Shown: positions 52,045 through 60,302 of the stretch, in pieces
Position numbering within the stretch: the stretch's first letter is position 1
Layout of the letters: each line of letters begins with the position of its first letter
Origin: VXYL01 sp965200375
Lineage (GTDB): Bacteria > Pseudomonadota > Gammaproteobacteria > Pseudomonadales > Azotimanducaceae
Reading direction: 5' to 3'
Length of the DNA stretch: 64,000 nt
Assembly: GCA_965200375.1 (NCBI GenBank)
Contig: OZ241353.1
Coordinates: forward strand, 1,922,001 to 1,986,000
The notes under the pieces: model-generated
The model's database searches: none
What the model was told of the DNA's origin: nothing
The model's input: the letters and a program-made list of their open reading frames with translations, nothing else
Made by a program: the position numbers and the translations under genes

Positions 52045-53059
52045 CCTGAAACAGGCTGCCGAGAGCATCCTGCGCTGCTGGCTGTCGGCCCCGGCCGAGG
52101 TAGCTCCGCTTGGCAGCGGCCACATCAACGACACTTTTCTCGTGCGTCCTGCCGGAAACGGGGGAGCGTCGGCCGGCCATGTCCTGCAGCGCCTCAATCC
52201 GTTCGTGTTTCCGCGGCCGCAAGCAGTGATGCGCAATCTCGCCAGGGCGCTGGTCCACGATCGCAGCGGACGTCTCGTGGCGCCGCTGCCAACGGCCGCT
52301 GGCGAGCCGTTCGCCGTGGACACGGGCGGCGACCTCTGGCGCCTCTTTCCCCATCTGCAAGGGCGCACCTTCGACCGCCTGCCGACGGACCTGATCGCCG
52401 CTGCCGGCGCCGCCTTCGGCGGCTTCCTCGCCGAGTTCACGGACTTCGACGGCATTCTGGAACCCGCCATCGACGGCTTCCACGACTTGAGCGCCTATCT
52501 CGCCGCGCTCGACGATGCGCCGACGACGCCGGACGCCGCCGCGATCCGCCGCGAGGTGGATGCCCGGCGAGACGCCTTCGCGGCAAGCGGCCCGCGCCAG
52601 GCGATCCACGGCGACTGCAAGGTGAACAACCTGCTGTTCCACGACGCCGATCCGGAGGTGGTGGCGGTGATCGACCTCGACACGTTGATGGTTGGCGACC
52701 CGGCTTGGGACTTCGGCGACCTCGCCCGCTCGGTGTTCATCGGCGCCGAAGAAGCCGCCGGCGCCCCGGCGTTGTCCCTGGATCGTTTCGAGCGGCTGTG
52801 CCGAGGCTTCGTCGCCGGCTATCCGAACATCGAGGATCCGGTGCCCTACGCCCGCGCCCCGGCACACATGAGCTTCATGCTGGCGGTGCGTTTTCTAACG
52901 GACCACTTGCGCGGCGACGAGTATTTCAAGGTGTCGAGGCCCGGCGACAACCTGCGACGCGCCGAAGCGCAGCTCGATCTGGCCCGCCAGTGCCAGGAGG
53001 CCGCGCCGATGTTCGAAGAGGCGATCGAAAGCGCGCTTGGCGAGGCCCGGCGGCGATAA
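52031..53059 (+). CDS. APH-fold sugar kinase (N-acetylhexosamine kinase-like)
   Basis: This is 342 residues from the ATG at 52031, inside the end of the GH20 gene. APH/choline-kinase fold motifs: VAPLGSGHINDTFLV, catalytic loop AIHGDCKVNNLLF and metal-binding VIDLDTLMVGDPAWDFGD. Context with a hexosaminidase and overall likeness to N-acetylhexosamine 1-kinases point to anomeric phosphorylation of GlcNAc or GalNAc. An aminoglycoside resistance role is unlikely from the neighbourhood. The substrate is inferred only. Confidence 0.75.
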   Translation: MASTDLKQAAESILRCWLSAPAEVAPLGSGHINDTFLVRPAGNGGASAGHVLQRLNPFVFPRPQAVMRNLARALVHDRSGRLVAPLPTAAGEPFAVDTGGDLWRLFPHLQGRTFDRLPTDLIAAAGAAFGGFLAEFTDFDGILEPAIDGFHDLSAYLAALDDAPTTPDAAAIRREVDARRDAFAASGPRQAIHGDCKVNNLLFHDADPEVVAVIDLDTLMVGDPAWDFGDLARSVFIGAEEAAGAPALSLDRFERLCRGFVAGYPNIEDPVPYARAPAHMSFMLAVRFLTDHLRGDEYFKVSRPGDNLRRAEAQLDLARQCQEAAPMFEEAIESALGEARRR

Positions 53060-53103
53060 GGGCCATCCAAATTCGAGTCTCGGTTCGCTAGGCCGCCATT
53101 CCT

Positions 53104-54465
53104 TCAGTACTTGTATCCCGGCGGCTTGAACGGCCCCTCGGCGGCGACGTTGATGTACTCCGCCTGCGCCGGCGTAAGTCGCGTCAGCGTGCCGCCGAAG
53201 CCTTCCACCATCAGCAGTGCGACTTCTTCGTCGAGCTTCTTCGGCAGCACCTCCACCGTCACTGGCGGACGCTGATCGGGAGGCTGGTCCGCCCATCGCT
53301 GTTCGAAGATGTGCATCTGCGCCAGCACCTGATTGGCGAAGGAACCGTCCATTACCCGGGAGGGGTGCCCCATGGCGTTGCCGAGGTTCACCAGCCGCCC
53401 TTCGGACAGGAGAATCAGATAGTCCATCCGATCCGCGCTGCGAAACACCTGATGCACCTGTTCCTTCACGGTTTCCCAACGCCAGTGCTCGCGCATGTAG
53501 GCGGTGTCTATTTCGTTGTCGAAGTGGCCGATGTTGCAGACGACGGCGCCGCGCTTCAGACACCGCAGCATGGCGGAATCGCAGACATGGGTGTTGCCGG
53601 TGCAGGTGACCAGCAGATCGGTCTCGCCGAGCAGCGTTCGGTCGACGTCGTCGATGCTGCCGGTGTTGCGCCCCTGGCGATAGGGCGAGACCACTTCGTA
53701 GCCGTCCATGCAGGCCTGCATGGCGCAGATCGGATCCACCTCCGCGACGCGAACGATCATCCCCTCTTGGCGGAGGCTCGCGGATGAACCCTTGCCGACG
53801 TCGCCATAGCCGATCACCAGGGCGCGTCTGCCGGCCAGCAGCATGTCCGTGGCCCGCTTGACGGCATCGTTCAGGCTGTGGCGGCAGCCGTATCGGTTGT
53901 CGTTCTTGGACTTCGTCACCGAGTCGTTGACGTTGACGGCTGGCACCTTCAGCCGGCCTTCGCCGAGCATCTCAACCAGCCGATGCACGCCGGTGGTGGT
54001 TTCCTCGCTGACGCCGTGGATGCGCGAGAGCATCGCCGGAAACCGCTCGTGGATCATCTGCGTGAGATCGCCGCCGTCGTCGAGCAGCAGGTTGGCGTCC
54101 CAGGGCTCGCCGTCCTTGAGAATGGTCTGCTCGATGCACCACTCGTACTCGGCCTCCGTCTCGCCCTTCCAGGCGAACACGGCAACGCCTTCCGCCGCCA
54201 TCGCCGCGGCGGCGTGGTCCTGGGTGGAGAAGATGTTGCAGGAGGACCACCGCACTTCGGCGCCGAGCGCCCGCAGCGAGCGGATCAACACCGCGGTCTG
54301 CACCGTCATGTGGATGCAGCCGATGATCCTGGCGCCGGCCAGCGGCTGCGCCGCCTCGTAGCGCCGCCGCAGCGCCATCAGCGCCGGCATCTCGGCCTCC
54401 GCCAGCGCCGTCTCGCGGCGGCCGAAGTCGGCGAGGCTCAAGTCGGCGACCTTGTAGTCCGTCAT
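53104..54465 (-). CDS. ahcY: Adenosylhomocysteinase
   Basis: This encodes 453 residues from the ATG at 54465. IIGCIHMTVQTAVLI, SSCNIFSTQDHAAAA, NVNDSVTKSKNDNRYGCRHS and the NAD-binding VIGYGDVGKGSSASLRQ are all conserved, ending PFKPPGYKY as in nearly all members. It splits S-adenosylhomocysteine into adenosine and homocysteine in the methyl cycle. The upstream region was checked for an SAH riboswitch and none was recognised. It is a single-gene unit converging with the kinase. Confidence 0.96.
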   Translation of the reverse strand: MTDYKVADLSLADFGRRETALAEAEMPALMALRRRYEAAQPLAGARIIGCIHMTVQTAVLIRSLRALGAEVRWSSCNIFSTQDHAAAAMAAEGVAVFAWKGETEAEYEWCIEQTILKDGEPWDANLLLDDGGDLTQMIHERFPAMLSRIHGVSEETTTGVHRLVEMLGEGRLKVPAVNVNDSVTKSKNDNRYGCRHSLNDAVKRATDMLLAGRRALVIGYGDVGKGSSASLRQEGMIVRVAEVDPICAMQACMDGYEVVSPYRQGRNTGSIDDVDRTLLGETDLLVTCTGNTHVCDSAMLRCLKRGAVVCNIGHFDNEIDTAYMREHWRWETVKEQVHQVFRSADRMDYLILLSEGRLVNLGNAMGHPSRVMDGSFANQVLAQMHIFEQRWADQPPDQRPPVTVEVLPKKLDEEVALLMVEGFGGTLTRLTPAQAEYINVAAEGPFKPPGYKY

Positions 54466-54591
54466 CGGAGAAGAACCAACCCAGCGAAGGCCGCGCAGCA
54501 TACGCGACCTGCGCCACGTCCACTACCAGGGTTCGCCGGAACGGTCCGATGTCTGCTCGAAGGTCCGTGCGCCGTGCGCCGGCGGCCACTA

Positions 54592-54621
54592 TCTCCCTCC
54601 GTCTCCCTCCCTCTCCCCTCC
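54592..54621. repeat. Homopyrimidine/homopurine tract upstream of ahcY
   Basis: Thirty bases made almost only of TCTCCC-type units (one G) lie about 130 bases upstream of the ahcY start. Such tracts can form triplex or slipped structures. Its effect on ahcY is unknown. Confidence 0.55.
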
Positions 54622-54788
54622 GCGAGGACCGAAGCCAGCCGCTCGCCGTTGCGCCGCCCATGCAGCAACCAGCGCCATCGGATAGCGTGCGCCACAGCGG
54701 GTTCCGTGTGCCCTAGTTGCCTTTCGGCGGGCGAAGCGCCAGCGCCGGGCGTAGCATGGGGCCGTCAGCACCCAACGAAGGAGAGGCC

Positions 54789-55400
54789 ATGCCCGTGCAG
54801 GCGGAGTTTCATTTCGATTTCGGCAGCCCCAATGCGTACCTGTCGCACCTCGTCGTACCGGCCATCGAGGAACGCACGGGGGTGGCGTTCAAGTATGTTC
54901 CCGTGCTGCTCGGCGGCGTCTTCAAGGCCACCGGCAACGTCTCGCCGATGGTGTCCTTGCAGGGCATCAGGAACAAGCCGGAGTACCAGCGCCTGGAGAC
55001 GGAGCGCTTCGTGCGCCAGCACGGCATCACCGAGTACCGCGCCAATCCGCACTTCCCCGTCAACACCCTGCAGATCATGCGCGGCGCGGTGTTCGCCGAG
55101 CGCGAGGGGTTCCTGGCGGCCTACGTGGGCGCCGTGTACCGGCACATGTGGGCGGCGCCGAAGAAAATGGACGACGCCGAAGTGATCGCCGCCGCCCTCG
55201 AAGAATCCGGCCTGCCAGCGGAGCGCATACTGGCCGGCATCGGGCAGCCAGAGATCAAGGCGGGGCTCATCGTCAACACCGAGTCCTCCGTGCAGCGCGG
55301 TGTATTCGGTTCGCCAAGCTTCTTCGTCGGCGACGAACTCTACTTCGGCAAGGACAAGCTGCGCGAAGTGGAGGAGGAGATCGAGCGGCAGAAGGGGTAG
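54789..55400 (+). CDS. 2-hydroxychromene-2-carboxylate isomerase / DsbA-family protein
   Basis: This encodes 203 residues from the ATG at 54789, with AAGGAGA just upstream. FHFDFGSPNAYLSHLVVPAI and the late GVFGSPSFFVGDELYFGKDK match the kappa-class GST/HCCA isomerase branch of the DsbA fold. The active Ser position follows FDFGSPNAY, and no CxxC is present, so it is a glutathione-dependent isomerase and not a disulfide oxidase. The family acts in naphthalene-type aromatic breakdown and general detoxification. No aromatic operon is adjacent, so the substrate is open. Confidence 0.84.
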   Translation: MPVQAEFHFDFGSPNAYLSHLVVPAIEERTGVAFKYVPVLLGGVFKATGNVSPMVSLQGIRNKPEYQRLETERFVRQHGITEYRANPHFPVNTLQIMRGAVFAEREGFLAAYVGAVYRHMWAAPKKMDDAEVIAAALEESGLPAERILAGIGQPEIKAGLIVNTESSVQRGVFGSPSFFVGDELYFGKDKLREVEEEIERQKG

Positions 55401-55536
55401 TGCCTGGGAGGGCTGGGCCATCTGACTGCCAGACCCCCAGACCCTCCTCAGGTACGAGGCCACCGCGGCAACCGATTGTTGGTAGAGTCGCCCGGTGGAC
55501 ATCGGCAACATCCAAGCGGCATAGCGGCGCAGAGGC

Positions 55537-55908
55537 ATGGGTACAACGCACGTCACGGCACTGGTTTTGGATCTGGTGCGCACCGGCAGCCCGTTCGAGG
55601 CGGAGTTCCTGGTCGACACCGGTTCGCTGCACTGCCTCGCGCCGGCGAGCCGGTTGCGAGAGGCATGCGTGAAGCCGGAGGGAAAGCAGGTGTACGAGCT
55701 GGCCAACGGCGAGCCCATCGAGTACGAGTACGGGTTTGCCCGGGTCTCCTTTCTGGGCAGCGAGACCGTGACCCACGTCATCTTCGGGCCCGAGGACGCC
55801 GAACCGTTGCTGGGCGTGGTCGCGCTGGAAAACACTGGTGTGGTCGTGGACCCCGCGAACCGGACCTTGAAACGCCTGCCGGCCATGCCGCTCAAGATGG
55901 GCGGGTGA
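55537..55908 (+). CDS. Retropepsin-like aspartic protease
   Basis: This encodes 123 residues. The clan AA active-site triplet is in FLVDTGSLHCLAP, and EPLLGVVALENTGVVVDPAN is the conserved C-terminal flap/strand region, so it should dimerise like retropepsins to make one active site. There is no signal peptide. Bacterial stand-alone retropepsins have few known substrates. It stands alone between an isomerase gene and a convergent cytochrome-like gene. Confidence 0.78.
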   Translation: MGTTHVTALVLDLVRTGSPFEAEFLVDTGSLHCLAPASRLREACVKPEGKQVYELANGEPIEYEYGFARVSFLGSETVTHVIFGPEDAEPLLGVVALENTGVVVDPANRTLKRLPAMPLKMGG

Positions 55909-55976
55909 CGGCAGCCGCTCTGCATCGGCTGTCTGGACCGCTCCCAGAGCCGCCAACGTACGCACATCGGGCACGC

Positions 55977-58900
55977 TCAAGGCACTCCGCAGCCGCGTCC
56001 TTCGTACAGGCCCACGTCGTCGATCTGCACGTCCACGTCGCTCTGCGCCAGGTTGAACGCAAGCCTGGCGGTGGCGTCGGTGCGCGGGGCCACGAAGCGG
56101 TGCCGAAACTGGTGGTAGTCCCGGTTCAAGCTGGCGCCGGTGCCGCGTTCGGCGGCGCCGACTTCCGGCGTAAAGGCCGTGCCCATCAGGCTGCGGTAGG
56201 GGCGGTCCCCGCCGGGGCCGCTGTCCACGTTTACTTCGATGTAGCGGTGGTCGGCGGCCTTGGCGGCATAGCAGATCGAATACTCGATGCCAGCGCGAAC
56301 CGAAACGGCGTGGATGAGACTCACGCGCCACCGCTGATCGCTGGCTGCGTCGATGGCGAAATCCGCCTCGCCGTTCCACGTCACGGCAGCGTTCTCCAGC
56401 GCCGCGCTCCAATCGCCGCGACCGTCGAAACGGCCGCCGCTGGCTATGAGGTTTCCGCTTTCGGCCGCCAAGGGTTCCTCCAGCACGAAAAACACGAAGT
56501 CGTTGCTGAAGAGGCCAGCGGGGTTCTGCACCTGCAGGAGGCGCATGCCGGGCTCGGCGGGCAGTTCCGCCAGTTCGACGATGACGTCGTCGTCGTCGCA
56601 GTCCGGCAACTCGCCGGCCTCGCAACGCACGGCGCCGGGTACGCGGCGCCCGTCTACGACCAGGCGTGCCCCCGGTTGGATGTGTTCGCCCCGCAGGCGC
56701 ATCGGCTCGTTGTGGTACAGTTCCGGGAAGTCCGCCGGCCGGCCGCCTGGAAACATCGGCAGGATGGGCAGTTCGTGGGGCCGCAGCGTCGGTTGCGGGT
56801 GGGCGTAGTCGGCGTTGGCGCCCAGGCGCGCGGTCACGGTGAGCAGCATCATGCCGCGGGCCGTCAAGCTCACGATGCCGCCTCTCTTGAACGTGCGGTT
56901 TCGACCACGCTCATGGTAGGCGCCGTCCCGGTATTCGAGGGCCAAGGCACGGCTCGATCCGTCCCGGCGCAGAAGCACGCCCTCGCCTTGCAGCACGATG
57001 CCGCCTTCGGTCGCGGCCTGCTCGAGGGCGGCGAGCAGCAGCCTGGTTTCGCGCCGGCGCGCCGTGCGCGGGTTCAAGGTCGTTTGCCGGCCCAAGGCGC
57101 CGGAGAATCCCACGCTGCCTTCCAGGATCATCTGGAACATGTCGCCATCGTTGGTGAAGCCCAGGCGCTCGGGAATCCCGCGGTGTCGCCGCCTACGAAG
57201 TCCGCGAAAAAGAAGCGGTTCTGCGGGGCGTTCTTCCAGCGGTCGTTGGCGCCTCGCCAGGAGGGGACGTCCATGCCGCTGCCGCCCATGTTGGTCATGG
57301 TCCAGAAAGGCATCCGATGGCAGTTGCCGCACTGCTTCTCGAATTGGAACTTGTGGATGCCGGCCCTCGCTTTGGCGGTCATGGCATTGGTGTAGGGCCG
57401 TTCAGGAGAAGGTGGATAGGGTACGCTGAGCAGGTATTTCGACAGCGCCGCTCTCTCGGCCGCGTCGAGCGCCCCGGGCCTCCCTTGATCGTTGGCCTCG
57501 CAATTGGATTGATCGCACATCGTGGTGGCCAGCGAGACGTCGACCAGCTGCAGCGTGCAGCTCTCCTCGTCGTCTAGTTCGCAGTTGGGCGGCACGGATC
57601 GCCTCGTGTTCGCGGTGTTCACGCCGCCGTAGGGATCCCCTAGCGTGCCGTCCCAGTGGTAGGGAGCGCTCCCCCGCAGCCCACGGACGTCCTGCGCTAG
57701 GCGGGGCTGTATCTGGTCGCAGCCGGCATCGCACAGCGGCGCATCCAGAACCCACAGCAGCTGGTCCGTGTGGCCGTCCGGATGGCAGCTGGCGCACGCG
57801 AAGGTGCCGGTGCTGGACGCGTTGGCGTCGTTGAAGGCGATGCGGCCGCGGCGCAGTTCCGGCGCCGTCGGATCCGCAAGCGCGATGGTCTGCTCCACGA
57901 CAGGCTCGCGCACGGCCGCCAGGTTCACCTTCGAGACGCTGTTGGCCAGCGCATTCAGCACCCAGGCCCGCGCCGGGCTGCCGTCTGCGGCGTTCTCCAA
58001 GGCGATCCCTCTCGGTATCGCGCCCACGTCCACGCGACCGAGCACTTCGCCGGTCTCCGCATCGACCGTGAACAGCCGGCTGGAGGCGGCCGCCGTGGCG
58101 ACCAGCGTCGCATCGTCAGCGCTCACTTGGATGGCGAAAGGCGTCGCGAGGGCCATCTGCTTGCCCGGATGGCGCGGCGGCAGCGGCTCCAGCTCGAAAC
58201 GTCGCGGCGCGCCGCAACCTTCGCCGCCGCAATCCAGCGTGGTGATCTGGTTGAGGAACGCGCGATTCTCCATCTCCGCCAATCCGTGCCCCTGCGTGCC
58301 GGCCCTGCCGTTGGCGTCGTTGCGGGCTTCGGCCTGGGCGATGAACACCCGCCCGGCGGAGTCCACGGCGATGCCGTACAGCAGCGTGCCGAGGGTGTCC
58401 ACGACTTCGAGCGGCAAGTCGGTAGCGGTGTCGAATACGTAGAGGTCGCGGTCCGGAATGTCCGGATGGCGCACGATGTCCGCGATGTAGCCGGTGGACA
58501 GGCTCTGCGCGGCGCTGCCGGGCGCTTCCGTCACGTGGCGGCGGGCGTCGAAGGTACACAGCACGCCGTCGATGTTCTCCGGCCAGCAGCCGGAGAGCTG
58601 CGTCTGGTTGTTGGATTCGAAAGGCACGACGTACAGGCGGCCGTTGCGCACCGCCAGCGCTCGGGGATCCTGCGCGGCTATTTCGAGATGCCGGACGATG
58701 CGCCGCTCCAGGACGTCGATCACGGCGATGCGGTTGGAGGACGAGAGGGCGACGTACGCCTTGCGATTGCCGGCGAAAGCGATGCCCACGGGCTCGTCGA
58801 AGCGCGTGGACCTGGTGTCGGCGTCCAGATCCTGAATCGTAGCCAGCACCTGGTGCCGGGTACGGCTGCTCACGGCGGCGTCGATGACGCTGACCGAATC

Positions 58901-59278
58901 CGAGACGTGGTTCGACACCCACACCTCCTTGCCGTCCGGGCGCACCGCGACGGCCACCGGATCGATGCCGACATGGACGCGGGCGACGATTGCGCCGGTG
59001 GCCGCGTCGATCACGTCCACGGTGTCCGCCGGCGTGTTGGCGACGTAGACCAGAGAACCGTCCGGCAGCAGCGCGATGGGGTTGGAGTGCGGGCTCTCGT
59101 AGTTGTAGTAGCCGACGCCGGCCACCGCTTCGTTCTGCCGCGGCCCCGCATCGGCCGCCTGCTCGACGTCGCTCTGCCGCTCGGCCGCGACAGCGCCGAA
59201 GGCGGCCAGGTGCGCGACGAGGGCGCAACCGAACCGCGCCTGCCGAGCACTCCAAACTGGCGGCACTGCCCACCCCAT
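55977..59278 (-). pseudogene. Beta-propeller/cytochrome c/CBM-like exported protein with one frameshift
   Basis: Two overlapping frames form one gene. From the ATG at 59278 the first 700 codons give a signal peptide, a YVTN-type propeller (VYVANTPADTVDVIDAATGA, VWVSNHVSDSVSVIDAAV) and two heme c sites (CASCH and CGNCH). At about 57178 the natural continuation GIPERLGFTNDGDMFQMILE moves to another frame, as if one base were lost in a short G run. The second part (to 55977) ends in a beta-sandwich resembling CBM4/9 modules (ARLAFNLAQSDVDVQIDDVG). The restored protein would have about 1,100 residues and act in the periplasm, possibly as a substrate-binding di-heme oxidase. Either a recent mutation or a sequencing indel would explain the break. 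Confidence 0.8.
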
Positions 59279-59483
59279 CGCAAGCCCTCCGACCCGCTGC
59301 CAACGTTACGGCGCGGCGAGGTCCCGTTCAACGGCTGTGCGAGCCCGTGCGCCAGGCGCGTCTTCGTGTCGCACGGCCCTTGGCGCCTTCGACGCCGGAC
59401 GCCGCGGCCAGTCTCGGCTACGCTGCCGTCACGGTCGTTGGAACCGCGCCCTTGCATCTCAATGGCTTAGCGACCAAAGCACT

Positions 59484-59513
59484 AGGGTTGACTCCCCCCC
59501 CCCCCCCGTGGTC
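59484..59513 (-). repeat. Poly-C/poly-G repeat element, copy 2 (minus orientation)
   Basis: On the plus strand it reads AGGGTTGACT, fourteen C, then GTGGTC. The reverse complement matches 49488-49511. TTGACT directly before the C run resembles a -35 box, so tract length could shift a promoter spacer, but no good -10 box is seen. Confidence 0.65.
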
Positions 59514-59606
59514 TGCTTGTCGCTAAGGGAAGGTTGCTCTTCGGGCCTATGGGCCGGGTATCTGCGGCCCGGCCACTTGGTCGGGACTGCTGCAACGGGG
59601 GACGGT

Positions 59607-60101
59607 ATGAACTTTGCGAGAACCGCAGCACTCGCGGTCGTAGCGGGGATGGCGAGCGGACAACAGCACGCGCAGGCGTTCTCAATGCCCGAGCTGGTAG
59701 CAGATGAAGTCGGGGGGTTCGTCGAGGACTCCGCATTCATTCTGGGCACTTCCCAGTGGACTCGTTCGCCATTTGTGGTTGCCGCTTTCGGTGTTGCCTG
59801 CTTGAGGGAGCCTAGGCGGCTGGTGGCGTTCTTCGCTACCACCAAGGACGACAGACAAGAGACCATCTACGCTCGGTGGTTGCATAGCCAGACGAATTTC
59901 GATCTGGTTGTCACTTCGCAAAATGCGAAAGTATCGCTCATCTGGGATGCGTCTACCCTGATAGACACGGTAGTCGAAAACAACAATGTCAAACTGACGT
60001 TTTTCCATGAGGGTGAGACCGCGACTACCCGGCACAAATTGACGGACAAAAAGAAAGCTGCGTTTTCCCGAATTGCTACAACCTGTGGCCGGAGGCGTTA
60101 G
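59607..60101 (+). CDS. Small secreted hypothetical protein
   Basis: This encodes 164 residues from the ATG at 59607. The N-terminus MNFARTAALAVVAGMA with AQA before Phe is a clear Sec signal peptide. The mature part has WTRSPFVVAAFGVACLREPR and WDASTLIDTVVENNNVKLTF, suggesting a beta-rich periplasmic domain; no family is recognised. It is AT-richer than its neighbours. A homopolymer repeat lies 100 bases upstream. The following 60102-60302 holds no convincing gene. Confidence 0.65.
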   Translation: MNFARTAALAVVAGMASGQQHAQAFSMPELVADEVGGFVEDSAFILGTSQWTRSPFVVAAFGVACLREPRRLVAFFATTKDDRQETIYARWLHSQTNFDLVVTSQNAKVSLIWDASTLIDTVVENNNVKLTFFHEGETATTRHKLTDKKKAAFSRIATTCGRRR

Positions 60102-60302
60102 GAACGGTGAGCTTTTTCGTCAAGTGTGGCAACCGAACTCGCTTGCTGCGCCAGTACCACTTGGCGGCCCCTAGACTACTTGAAGGGTTTCGGCACCGTA
60201 CCAGAGAATGGAGGACGAGGCTGCGACGGGTGTTGGCCCGCGGCAAGACGGCGTTTTTCCGCTTGGACTCGCAAGTCTTGACGGTCTGAGGGCGCAGCCT
60301 CG

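Noticed and set aside
54466..54720. Possible SAH riboswitch upstream of ahcY
   Set aside because: The leader lacks the conserved SAH riboswitch stems and core bases; only GC-rich sequence and a polypyrimidine tract are seen.
59484..59606. Phase-variable promoter for the secreted protein
   Set aside because: TTGACT precedes the C run but no acceptable -10 box lies at usual spacing, so it is kept only as a repeat observation.
60107..60289. Small reading frame between the secreted protein and the TonB receptor
   Set aside because: It needs a GTG start with no ribosome-binding site and encodes an Arg-rich product without a family match.
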